From JAICLL01 sp035252155 (GTDB lineage: Bacteria; Planctomycetota; Planctomycetia; Pirellulales; JAICIG01): a stretch of DNA of 12,184 bases. The position numbers and the translations under genes were made by a program. The stretch is from positions 1 through 12,184 of the forward strand of contig DATFDL010000156.1 in assembly GCA_035252155.1 (NCBI GenBank), in the 5' to 3' direction. The notes beneath the pieces were generated by a model, which saw nothing but the letters and a program-made list of their open reading frames with translations, had not been told where the DNA came from and made no database searches. Below are positions 1 to 6,670 of the stretch, piece after piece (the stretch's first letter is position 1; each line of letters opens with the position of its first letter).

Positions 1-26
1 ATACGTGTTGCACGGCGTTATTATTG

Positions 27-76
27 TCGCCTTTCGCTCCGCGGAAGTAGCGCTACTTTCGCGGAGCGAAAGGCGA
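27..76. repeat. 50-nt near-perfect palindrome upstream of BON gene
   Basis: The two 25-nt halves are reverse complements of each other with no loop. Only one of the 25 pairs is not Watson-Crick: position 44 (G) opposite 59 (T), a G-U pair in RNA. The outer arm begins TCGCCTTTCGCTCCGCG and is mirrored at 60-76. It lies 43 nt before the ribosome binding site of the BON gene, so it could form a long hairpin in that gene's leader, or it could be a dispersed REP-type element. I recall very similar palindromes from planctomycete genomes, but could not verify this. There is no T-tract, so it is not a typical intrinsic terminator. Confidence 0.85.
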
Positions 77-119
77 ATTTCGGGTAGGTATTCAGAGATT
101 CTTACTAGAGGTTTTGAGC

Positions 120-125
120 AAGGAG
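120..125 (+). promoter_or_regulatory. Ribosome binding site deciding the BON gene start
   Basis: AAGGAG lies 9 nt before the ATG at 135. An in-frame TTG at 114 would place this motif inside the coding sequence, so the ATG at 135 is the preferred start. Confidence 0.7.
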
Positions 126-134
126 CATCCTAAC

Positions 135-443
135 ATGGCCCACGTTCATCAAGTGGAACGGCCAAAAACGGCGGACGAGCGCCAACGAGCAGAGGAGCGA
201 GGACGCCACGACGCGCAGCAGCCCAAAGGGCCAACCGACGCACGATTGGCGATGGAAATCACCGGGCGTTTTACCCATCATCCCGACCTCGATGCGAAAC
301 GGATTGAAGTGAGCGTCGAACATGGAAAGGCCTCGCTGCTGGGCTCCGTGCCTGACGCGGCGAGCCAGCAACTGGCAGAAACCTTGGCGCGATCGGTCGA
401 AGGGGTTGCCGACGTCCGCAATGACTTGCAAGTCACGGCCTAG
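135..443 (+). CDS. Small BON-domain protein
   Basis: The protein has 102 residues. The first 35 or so are very hydrophilic and charged, with no signal peptide or membrane segment, so it is probably cytoplasmic. Residues about 39-100 match a single BON domain: a helix (AMEITGRFTHHPDLD), a strand giving IEVSVEHGKASLLGSV, then an AETLARSVEGVADVRNDLQV ending, with the family's typical 'nG.v.L.G.V' and 'v.GV..V.N.L.V' pattern. BON domains are thought to bind phospholipids or other ligands and occur in osmotic-stress proteins such as OsmY and in secretins and channels. The precise role here is unknown. ATG 135 is chosen because of AAGGAG 9 nt upstream. It converges on the nagA-like gene, with only 9 bp between the two stop codons and no visible terminator. 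Confidence 0.85.
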   Translation: MAHVHQVERPKTADERQRAEERGRHDAQQPKGPTDARLAMEITGRFTHHPDLDAKRIEVSVEHGKASLLGSVPDAASQQLAETLARSVEGVADVRNDLQVTA

Positions 444-452
444 AGACAAGGG

Positions 453-1625
453 TCAGGCGGCGACGAGTCGGCCGTAGGCCAATTCGCCCCCCACGATCGT
501 GGCTCGTACCTCCAACCGCGGCGCGGGATCGTGGTAGAGATTGAATAGCACCAGGTCCGCCAGATCGCCGGGCCGCAAGCTGCCCGGTGGGTGACCCAAC
601 AACAAATTCGGTTGAGCGCTGGCCATCGCCACGGCCGTGGGCAGATCGAGTTCGGCAAACCGCATGACGTTGGCCACGCCGACGCCGATGGGCAGCGAGG
701 CGCCGGCCAGAAGCTGGTCTTGCCCGGCGATCACCAGTCGGCCGTCGGGCAAAATATCGATCTCCCCGCCGCTGCTGGTGTGCCGGCCCGGCGGCAGACC
801 GGCCAGCCCCGACACGTCGCTCACCAAGATGCACCGCTCCGGCGTTTTGGCCCGCACGAACGTCTTGACTACTTCGGGCGGCAGGTGATGCCCATCGACG
901 ATCAAGCTGGCGGTCAACCGGTCTTCGGCGAGTTGGTCCCACAGATAATTCGGATGGCGCCGCAACATTCGGTGCGCCCCATTGCCCAGATGCGTGCTGA
1001 GCCGGGCCCCGGCATCGACAGCCGCGCGAATTTGCGCTCCACTGGCGCCCGTATGCCCGATCGACACGATCACCCCACTGGCCACAACTCGGGCAATGAA
1101 TTCCGGGGCTTCGTCGAACTCGGGCGACATGGTCAGCAGGCGAATCCGGCCGCCGGCCGCTTCTTGCAAGTGCCGAAACTCGTCCCAGCTCGGCCTCCGG
1201 CAGTGCTCGAGCGGATGCGCTCCGCGCGGGCCATCCTCGGTCGAGAAATACGGTCCTTCCAAATGAATGCCCGGCACCGATCGCGCCACGTCAGACAGCG
1301 ATCGACACGCGAAGTCGATCGCCCCCAAGCCATGCACCAGGCAGTCGAAGCTCTGCGTGGTGAGCGTCGGGCAAAGCTGCGTCACGCCGAAGGCCCAATG
1401 CTGCCTTACAATCGCGGCCACTTTTTCCGGCGTCAATTCAAGCGAACTGAATTCCTGTCCGGCGTAGCCATTGACTTGCAAATCGACAAAGCCGGGGGCG
1501 ACCCAGGGCAGCGACTGACCCGACGCGCCGGCGTCGGCCAACGGAGCGACACGAACGATGCGGCCGTCGTCCAGATCGACGCGTACCGCGTCGAGTGTAT
1601 CGTATCGTCGCGCCAAAAACTGCAT
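453..1625 (-). CDS. nagA: N-acetylglucosamine-6-phosphate deacetylase-like amidohydrolase
   Basis: The 390-residue protein has the usual length for NagA, which hydrolyses GlcNAc-6-phosphate to glucosamine-6-phosphate and acetate in amino-sugar and cell-wall recycling. Visible motifs, in order: PGFVDLQVNG (44-53), where NagA has Gln and Asn instead of the HxH of other amidohydrolases; HLEGP (121-125, metal ligand Glu123); GAH (135-137); SIGHTGA (188-194, metal ligand His191); THLGNGAHRM (211-220, His212); VDGHH (243-247); and LVSDVSG (267-273, with Asp270 as catalytic residue). The ATG at 1625 has AGGAG 5 nt upstream (1631-1635). The gene is divergent from a sugar isomerase-like gene, with 62 bp between them, and no nagB is in the window. 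The family is secure. True GlcNAc-6-P specificity is inferred, because related planctomycete amidohydrolases may use other N-acetyl sugars. Confidence 0.88.
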   Translation of the reverse strand: MQFLARRYDTLDAVRVDLDDGRIVRVAPLADAGASGQSLPWVAPGFVDLQVNGYAGQEFSSLELTPEKVAAIVRQHWAFGVTQLCPTLTTQSFDCLVHGLGAIDFACRSLSDVARSVPGIHLEGPYFSTEDGPRGAHPLEHCRRPSWDEFRHLQEAAGGRIRLLTMSPEFDEAPEFIARVVASGVIVSIGHTGASGAQIRAAVDAGARLSTHLGNGAHRMLRRHPNYLWDQLAEDRLTASLIVDGHHLPPEVVKTFVRAKTPERCILVSDVSGLAGLPPGRHTSSGGEIDILPDGRLVIAGQDQLLAGASLPIGVGVANVMRFAELDLPTAVAMASAQPNLLLGHPPGSLRPGDLADLVLFNLYHDPAPRLEVRATIVGGELAYGRLVAA

Positions 1626-1687
1626 GGGTGCTCCTCATAAATCGCCGGCCCCATTGTAACGTCTTCCCCAGGCAGTATCATCAGGCC

Positions 1688-2509
1688 ATGAAACTCGGAC
1701 TGATCAATTCCGCCTGGGTGCAGGCCAACCAACCCACGTCATTCGGTCTGCGAAAAACCAAGGAAATCGGGTTCGACAGCGTCGATATCTTCGCCGACCC
1801 ACTGGAGTTCGACGTGCGCGAGCGGCGGTTGATCAAGGACGAATGCGATCGGTTGGAGTTGCCCATTATTTCGCTGGCTTGCGTGGCGGTCGGCCTGATC
1901 GACTTCAATGCCAGCGTGCGGAAGTTTCACGTGCGCCGCGTCGAGGCTTACTTGGACTTGGCGTATGAATACCGAGCCAAGAACGTGCTGCTGGTGATCG
2001 GTGAGTATATTTGGAACCGCGAGGTGATCCCGCCCGACGAGCAATGGCAATGGGGCGTCGACACGGTGCGGCAGCTCGGCAACCGAGCGGGCGAGCTGGG
2101 CCTTGAAATTGTCCTGGAGCTCGAGCCGTTTTCACTTTCGCTGATCAACAACGTCGACACGATGCTGCGATTCTTGGACGACGTCGGCGTACCGGCCGTC
2201 AAAGCCAACATCGATGTCTCGCACCTGGCGTTGTCGCACGTCGCTCCGGAGGAATTGCGTCGGCTCGCGGGGCGTGCCGGGCACGTGCACATCTCCGACT
2301 GCGACGGCAAGGTCCACGGCGATCTGCCGCCCGGCCGGGGCGTGGTCGATTTCGGGCCGTACCTGCGCGAAATCAAGGCGCTGGGGATCGACGGGGCGAT
2401 CTCGATCGAACTGGAATACTCACCGCACCCGGAACGCATCGTGGAGTGGGTCGAGGAAGCCTACCGCGAGACCGATCGCCGCCTGCAGGCAATCGGGCTG
2501 CGGGGTTGA
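1688..2509 (+). CDS. Sugar phosphate isomerase/epimerase family protein (AP endonuclease 2-like TIM barrel)
   Basis: The 273-residue protein shows the xylose-isomerase-like TIM-barrel pattern. Expected divalent-metal ligands are Glu146 (in VLELEPF), Asp176 (NIDVSH, with His179 nearby), His201 (HVHISD) and Glu241 (ISIELEY). It also has the common segment with His210, PPGRG (214-218) and VDFGPYL (220-226). Members of this very large family interconvert or epimerise sugars, inositols or related ketoses, and the substrate cannot be read from sequence. There is no signal peptide, so it is cytoplasmic. The ATG at 1688 starts the conserved MKLGLI strand. An upstream in-frame start at 1595 would overlap the divergent nagA-like gene and adds a non-homologous extension, so I rejected it. 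Sharing a 62-bp divergent region with nagA hints at a joint role in sugar catabolism, which is only inference. Confidence 0.85.
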   Translation: MKLGLINSAWVQANQPTSFGLRKTKEIGFDSVDIFADPLEFDVRERRLIKDECDRLELPIISLACVAVGLIDFNASVRKFHVRRVEAYLDLAYEYRAKNVLLVIGEYIWNREVIPPDEQWQWGVDTVRQLGNRAGELGLEIVLELEPFSLSLINNVDTMLRFLDDVGVPAVKANIDVSHLALSHVAPEELRRLAGRAGHVHISDCDGKVHGDLPPGRGVVDFGPYLREIKALGIDGAISIELEYSPHPERIVEWVEEAYRETDRRLQAIGLRG

Positions 2510-2515
2510 TAGTAG

Positions 2516-2535
2516 GTCGGGCTTTCCAGCCTGAC
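2516..2535 (+). terminator. Hairpin just after the isomerase stop, possible transcription stop
   Basis: An 8-bp stem (2516-2523 with 2528-2535, one G-U pair) closes a TTCC loop, 6 nt after the TGA stop. There is no downstream T-run, so this may be a dispersed repeat hairpin rather than a genuine intrinsic terminator. Confidence 0.35.
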
Positions 2536-2583
2536 ACCGTCCGGCCGATGTAGGGTATGCCAAGCGAAGCGAGCCCGTCCAAA

Positions 2584-2734
2584 GGGTTCAGGGTTCAGGG
2601 TTCAGCAGTTTCATTCGGGACCGATAGGCTCGCGCCGACGATTAACGGTGTGAATGTTTAGGGATTTCGGGCTGTTCACTACGCGCAAGCAATTCGGCGC
2701 TCACAAAAGTGCTGCACCCTGAAACCTGAACCCT
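2584..2734. repeat. GGGTTCA tandem heptamers with an inverted partner
   Basis: GGGTTCA occurs three times in a row at 2584-2604. CCCTGAAACCTGAACCCT (2717-2734) is its imperfect reverse complement about 110 bp away, so the pair could frame a small mobile or decayed element. No coding potential is seen between the arms. Confidence 0.6.
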
Positions 2735-2806
2735 CCGGAGCGGGCGGTGGGACTCGCAAGCTCGTCCCACCCTACGACCTGCGATTCGGCGCCGCGCCGC
2801 CCTGCA

Positions 2807-2837
2807 CGGAACGCCACGGAGGGCGTTCCCTACAGAG
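2807..2837 (-). repeat. 31-nt dispersed repeat, first copy
   Basis: The reverse complement of this segment is identical over 31 nt to 12076-12106. A direct-orientation version with 3 mismatches (counting 2805-2835) lies at 12137-12167. The short word CTGCGATTCGGC sits a little upstream (2779-2790) and recurs at 12111-12122. It lies between the stop of the unknown secreted protein (2857) and the rest of the intergenic repeats. Confidence 0.85.
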
Positions 2838-2856
2838 GGCGTAGCTTGTCCAACGC

Positions 2857-4251
2857 TTAGTGGAACAACTCGACTTCGCGTTCCTGCCGGCGGTTCTCCT
2901 CTTCGGGGAAAATGTCCCAGAGGTTGTCCTCGGCGTTGATCGCCACTTCCACGTTGCCCGCGAAGTTCAACGCCTTGCGGACCATTTCGGTGCCGTTGCC
3001 CCGGTCGTACTCGATAACGATCGGGTATTTGCTGGTGATCGTCCGAGTGTGTCCGCCGCGCACGGCCAACGGCTCGCCGTCGAACACAAAATGGAAATCT
3101 CGCGGATTGCGCGAGTTGTCAATCGTGACATCGAACCGCTCGTGATAAAGCTCCCAGCCGCGATCGGTCGGCTCGAAGTAATACGTGCCGGCGGCCAGCG
3201 AGTACTCGGTGGCGCCTTGCCGGCCACCGCGGTCGAACTGAATCACCCAACGCTGTCCGGCGGGCAGGCGCTGCGAGCTGCCTGGCTTCATCCGATATTC
3301 TTCGCCGTTGAGCACGTAACGAACATTCGCCCCAGTGCGCTTGGGATTGACCAGCATCGTGCCGCTCCGCATGGGCGCTCCTTCGGCGTCGGGCACCGGG
3401 TCTTCCGAGAGCACCGGCAGACCCAGCGCCTCGGCCGCGTTGCCGCGAGTGATATCGACGCCGCCCCGTCCGCGGCAGCCCACCATCACCGTATCATCAC
3501 TCAGCACCACGGCCGTGCCGAAGCGAAGGTTCGGGTTGTGAATCAGTTTCACGCGGCCGGTCGGCAATTGCCGCGGCGCGCCCACATCGGGTTCGGCCTC
3601 GGTCAAGATCTCTTGGATTTCAACCCAAGTGGCCAATTCATCAAGGTCATCGGTCAGATCGCTGGCGGCCGGAACGATCGCAGCGAGTTTGTCGAGGGCG
3701 CCGCGAGTCTCGTCGACTTCGTCCAGCGAGAGCTGGCCCTCTTCGGCGCCTTGCTCGAGTTTATTGAAGGCCCGTTGCACGTCGGCTTCACGGGCAATTT
3801 GCTCCGCGCCAGAAGTATCGTTCGGCTCGGCTTGCAGCCAGGCCTCATAGATGGCGGCGGGATCGCCAGTGCGCAGCGCCTTGGTCAGGGCGGTCCGGTC
3901 TTCGGGTTCCCAGCCCGATGTGCCGGAAAGCGCTTCGAGCTTGTCGGGGAAGACGCGACGCATGGCCGGCCGCACGTCGTCCACCAGGTCGCGAATCTGC
4001 CGGGCCACGCCCGAGACGGCGGCCGACAAGCGGTTCTCGGTAAGTGGAATGGGACGGATGACTTCATTGATCACGGTCTGCGTATTTCGGGCGGGCAGTT
4101 CATTGCCACGGAAATCGACGCGGCGAGCGACATTTCGCCGGCCCATCGCGCCCGGTTGCCCGGCTCGATTGTATTGGGCCTGCGCCGATTGGCACGCCAG
4201 GCAGCATGAAATAGCGAGTAAACCGACCAGCGAGCGACGAAAGACGAACAT
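2857..4251 (-). CDS. Secreted protein of unknown function with duplicated C-terminal domain
   Basis: I do not recognise the family. The 464-residue protein starts with a clear signal peptide (MFVFRR, then a hydrophobic core at 8-20), with likely cleavage after AQA (residues 23-25), so it is exported. Residues 60-215 are mainly charged and predicted helical. Residues 225-300 are strand-rich. Two similar segments follow. The first is about 299-370 (RYVLNGEEY, WVIQFDRG, LAAGTYYFE, WELY). The second is about 376-448 (HFVFDGEPL, IVIEYDRG, NFAGNVEVA, LWDIF). They appear to be a tandem duplication of one beta-rich unit. The C-terminus is acidic (PEEENRRQEREVELFH). The ATG at 4251 is chosen because AAAGGAGG precedes it by 9 nt and a signal peptide begins there. 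A longer reading from 4461 adds 70 residues without such features. It is divergent from the ceramidase-like gene. Confidence 0.75.
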   Translation of the reverse strand: MFVFRRSLVGLLAISCCLACQSAQAQYNRAGQPGAMGRRNVARRVDFRGNELPARNTQTVINEVIRPIPLTENRLSAAVSGVARQIRDLVDDVRPAMRRVFPDKLEALSGTSGWEPEDRTALTKALRTGDPAAIYEAWLQAEPNDTSGAEQIAREADVQRAFNKLEQGAEEGQLSLDEVDETRGALDKLAAIVPAASDLTDDLDELATWVEIQEILTEAEPDVGAPRQLPTGRVKLIHNPNLRFGTAVVLSDDTVMVGCRGRGGVDITRGNAAEALGLPVLSEDPVPDAEGAPMRSGTMLVNPKRTGANVRYVLNGEEYRMKPGSSQRLPAGQRWVIQFDRGGRQGATEYSLAAGTYYFEPTDRGWELYHERFDVTIDNSRNPRDFHFVFDGEPLAVRGGHTRTITSKYPIVIEYDRGNGTEMVRKALNFAGNVEVAINAEDNLWDIFPEEENRRQEREVELFH

Positions 4252-4260
4252 GGCGATGAT

Positions 4261-4268
4261 CCTCCTTT
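4261..4268 (-). promoter_or_regulatory. Strong ribosome binding site for the unknown secreted protein
   Basis: On the minus strand this reads AAAGGAGG, 9 nt before the ATG at 4251. It is the best Shine-Dalgarno match in the window. It fixes the start at the signal peptide instead of an upstream in-frame start at 4461. Confidence 0.75.
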
Positions 4269-4419
4269 GTTGTTGGGAACGCAGGCGATGCGATACGGTG
4301 CCGTCCGCGCTGCGCGATTTCCGACCACCGGGGGCAGGTCCCTGTTTGAACGCTTGGGCCACGCGGTGCCCTTGGCGTGGGCAGGGCTGCAAGGAAGATG
4401 CCGAAGCACACCGGAAAGT

Positions 4420-4448
4420 TTGACATTGAGCCAGCGGGGGTGCAAAAT
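4420..4448 (+). promoter_or_regulatory. Putative sigma-70-type promoter for ceramidase-like gene
   Basis: TTGACA (4420-4425), a 17-nt spacer and CAAAAT (4443-4448, four of six consensus bases) would start transcription about 30 nt before the ATG at 4485. The -35 match is exact but the -10 is imperfect, and planctomycete promoters are poorly defined. Confidence 0.4.
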
Positions 4449-4484
4449 CCTTGTTTGACAACCCGCACTGCCTAGGGCCCTCTC

Positions 4485-5846
4485 ATGCGCCTCATGTCTC
4501 TCTCACTGTTACTAGCGACCTGTGTTTGCGCCGCCCAGGCAAAGGCCGACGAGCCACTGCGAATCGCCACGTTTAAGGCGGACGTCACGCCTCCGCTGGG
4601 CAGCCCGCTGTGCGACGCGCTCTGCCCGCCGGCCAAAGAAGTGGTCGATCCGCTTTCGGCTCGCGGTGTCGTGCTGACGGGAAGCGACACGCCGATCGTG
4701 CTTTGCGCGGTCGACTGGGTGGGCATCGGCAACGGCGGTTATGACGCCTGGAGGCAAGCGCTTGCCAAGGCGGCAGGAACAAGTCCCGATCGCGTGGCCG
4801 TTCACTGCCTGCACCAGCATGATGCGCCCGGCTGCGACTTCGAGGCCGAAGCCCTGCTGGCCGCCGAGGGGTTGTCTGGCGCCGAGTTTCACGTAGCCTT
4901 TGCACACCAGGCGATCGACCGCACCGCCGCCGCCGTGCGCGAGGCCCTCGAAAACCTACAACCGATATCGCACATCGGCCTTGGCGCCGGCCGCGTGGAG
5001 CAAGTGGCGTCGAATCGACGCATTCTGGGCCCCGACGGCAAAGTGCAATACGTCCGCTATAGCTCATGCCGCGACGAAACGATTCGAGCGGCGCCGGAAG
5101 GAGTGATCGATCCCGACTGCCGATTGCTCAGCTTCTGGCGGGACGACCGGCCGCTGGCGTCGATCAGCTATTACGCGACACATCCACAGAGTTATTACGG
5201 CGCGGGCGGCGTGAGCGCCGATTTTGTCGGCCTTGCCCGGCGGCTGCGCGACGAGGCAAAGCCCGAAATTTTCCACGTTCACTTCAACGGCGCCAGCGGC
5301 AATGTGGCAGCCGGCAAATACAACGACGGCTCGCAGCAAATGCGACCCGTGCTTGCTGAACGGCTGGCGGCCGGCATGGCGGCCGCCTGGGACAACACGA
5401 AGAAGATCGGCGTGTCGGCCAGCGACGCCGAATGGCGCACCGTTCAGGTTGCACTGCCGGCCAGCCCCGCGCTGGACGAAGCTAAGCTGGTCGAGTTGCT
5501 CGGTGATTCGACGGCCGAGGTGCGCGACCGCGTCCGCGCCGCCCGCGACCTGGCGTGGCTGCGGCGGACCCAGGCCGGCCACAAGATCGACTTGTCGTGC
5601 TTGCGGCTGGGGCCGGCGTACCTGGTGCAGATGCCGGGCGAACTGTTCGTCGAGTACCAGTTGACGGCCGAAACGTTGCGGCCCGATGCCCTGGTGTGCC
5701 TGGCCGCCTATGGCGATTATGGACCCGGCTATATCGGCACGGCAGCCGCCTATCCCCAAGGAGGCTACGAGACCTCGCGTGTGTCGCGCGTGGCGCCGGA
5801 GGTCGAGGCTGTGCTGATGGGCGCTCTGCGGGACTTGTTGAAATAA
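4485..5846 (+). CDS. Secreted neutral/alkaline ceramidase-like hydrolase
   Basis: The protein has 453 residues with an N-terminal signal peptide (hydrophobic core 4-18, likely cleavage near QAKA-DEP, 19-24). Family marks of the neutral/alkaline non-lysosomal ceramidase N-terminal domain are: FKADVTPPLGSPL (30-42), IVLCAVDWVGIG (71-82), a zinc-site region HCLHQHDAPG (107-116), YYATHPQSYYG (229-239) and HFNGASGNVAAGKYN (266-280). Neutral ceramidases cleave the amide bond of ceramide using zinc. Here only the catalytic domain is present: the protein is shorter than the roughly 650-780-residue true ceramidases and lacks their C-terminal immunoglobulin-like domain. Many planctomycete proteins of this type are annotated this way without a tested substrate, so sphingolipid hydrolysis should not be assumed. 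The ATG at 4485 gives the full signal peptide; an ATG at 4494 is also possible. No strong Shine-Dalgarno is seen. Confidence 0.8.
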   Translation: MRLMSLSLLLATCVCAAQAKADEPLRIATFKADVTPPLGSPLCDALCPPAKEVVDPLSARGVVLTGSDTPIVLCAVDWVGIGNGGYDAWRQALAKAAGTSPDRVAVHCLHQHDAPGCDFEAEALLAAEGLSGAEFHVAFAHQAIDRTAAAVREALENLQPISHIGLGAGRVEQVASNRRILGPDGKVQYVRYSSCRDETIRAAPEGVIDPDCRLLSFWRDDRPLASISYYATHPQSYYGAGGVSADFVGLARRLRDEAKPEIFHVHFNGASGNVAAGKYNDGSQQMRPVLAERLAAGMAAAWDNTKKIGVSASDAEWRTVQVALPASPALDEAKLVELLGDSTAEVRDRVRAARDLAWLRRTQAGHKIDLSCLRLGPAYLVQMPGELFVEYQLTAETLRPDALVCLAAYGDYGPGYIGTAAAYPQGGYETSRVSRVAPEVEAVLMGALRDLLK

Positions 5847-5977
5847 AGCTCCGGCCTCGGGCTCGCGTGTCGGTGTCGACTGCGAACCGTTTGTGGTCGT
5901 CACGCGTGTGCTTGCTTGCGTAAATCACTGCGCGGCGGTTCCCTCGAGTTTTCGCCGGTCCCAATTAGCTGCCGCGT

Positions 5978-6565
5978 TTAGCCGTGATCCATACGGGTGC
6001 GAACGACTTCGCAATTCGGCAACGCTTTTTGGAGCTCGCCTACGGCGGCGTCGGAAACGCGGGTGTTTTTAAGGTAAAGATGCCTGAGGCTCGTCAAGCC
6101 TCTGAGATGCGCGAGCCCCGCGTCCGAGACCGGCGTTTCCGATAGGTCGAGCTCCCTAAGCCGTCTTAATTCGCCGAGATATACCAGGCCGGCGTCGCTG
6201 ACGTCGCAACCGTGCAGATCAACTGACACCAATGTCGGCAAGTAGCGAAGCGGAGCTAGCCCCTGCTCTGCGAAAGGCGGACCATTCCCAGGCATGTCCG
6301 TGAACGTCTTGGAATAATAGAGCACAAACCGGTCTTGGTCGTCGAAAAAGTCATTGCCGACGATTGGCCACAACCAGCGCGGTCCGCGAGGTTCCAAGTT
6401 TTGGCAAAAGTCACAAACGCCGTAATTGCGAATCTGCTGAATTGCCACGCGCTCTTGGCGCTTTTGATGGAGCTTGTTTCCGACCCAGCCCAGCGGCATC
6501 GCTAGGGCGGCGACCAACACGATCAACCATTTGAATTTGAATTGAAACAAGCGGCGGATCGACAT
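5978..6565 (-). CDS. Membrane-anchored leucine-rich-repeat protein
   Basis: The protein has 195 residues. The start MSIRRLFQFKFKW is followed by a single hydrophobic segment (13-28, LIVLVAALAMPLGWVG), then a basic stretch KLHQKRQERVAIQQI. This architecture is common in planctomycete LRR proteins: one N-terminal anchor and the rest outside the membrane. Residues about 112-186 hold three leucine-rich repeats of the SDAGL type (LVSVDLHGCDVSDAGLVYLG, LRELDLSETPVSDAGLAHLR, LRHLYLKNTRVSDAAVGELQ). These form a curved solenoid, probably for protein binding. The partner is unknown. Two cysteines (C51, C54; CDFC) precede the repeats. The start at 6565 is chosen by similarity to the usual N-terminus, since a reading from 6646 adds 27 residues with no Shine-Dalgarno or recognisable features. 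It lies downstream of rlmKL on the same strand, 105 bp away. Confidence 0.75.
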   Translation of the reverse strand: MSIRRLFQFKFKWLIVLVAALAMPLGWVGNKLHQKRQERVAIQQIRNYGVCDFCQNLEPRGPRWLWPIVGNDFFDDQDRFVLYYSKTFTDMPGNGPPFAEQGLAPLRYLPTLVSVDLHGCDVSDAGLVYLGELRRLRELDLSETPVSDAGLAHLRGLTSLRHLYLKNTRVSDAAVGELQKALPNCEVVRTRMDHG

Positions 6566-6640
6566 GGTGTGCGATCTTCGGTGTTTGCCTATGACTGGCG
6601 GTGTGGCGGTTGACATTGCTGGCCGGCGCGTTCCGTTCAC

Positions 6641-6655
6641 TGCCACGGAGTGGCA
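6641..6655 (-). repeat. Short hairpin between rlmKL and LRR gene
   Basis: TGCCAC / GGA / GTGGCA forms a perfect 6-bp stem with a 3-nt loop, 15 nt past the rlmKL stop. No T-run follows it on the minus strand. It could attenuate readthrough from rlmKL into the LRR gene or be another dispersed repeat. Confidence 0.4.
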
Positions 6656-6670
6656 ATAAGTGCCGGGTCA

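Larger units (their letters stand above)
2510..2856. repeat. Repeat-rich intergenic region, no gene
   Basis: This 347-bp gap contains no convincing gene. It is a mosaic of short repeats. A hairpin at 2516-2535 (GTCGGGCT / TTCC loop / AGCCTGAC, one G-U pair) begins 6 nt after the stop codon. Three tandem GGGTTCA heptamers lie at 2584-2604. An inverted counterpart, CCCTGAAACCTGAACCCT, lies at 2717-2734. A 31-nt module at 2807-2837 recurs at the far end of the window. The region separates two convergent genes, and the hairpin may act as a weak transcription stop, although no T-tract follows it. Confidence 0.7.

Noticed and set aside
591..1640. Plus-strand open frame opposite nagA
   Set aside because: The minus strand encodes clear NagA catalytic motifs; the plus frame shows none and is a GC-rich shadow.
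1595..1687. Upstream start for the isomerase-like gene
   Set aside because: It would overlap the divergent nagA-like start and adds 31 residues unlike the family; the conserved protein begins at 1688.
2860..4209. Long open frame on the plus strand (449 codons) opposite the unknown secreted protein
   Set aside because: It has no recognisable domain or ribosome binding site. The minus-strand gene has a strong Shine-Dalgarno, a signal peptide and a domain duplication. Long antisense frames are common in GC-rich DNA.
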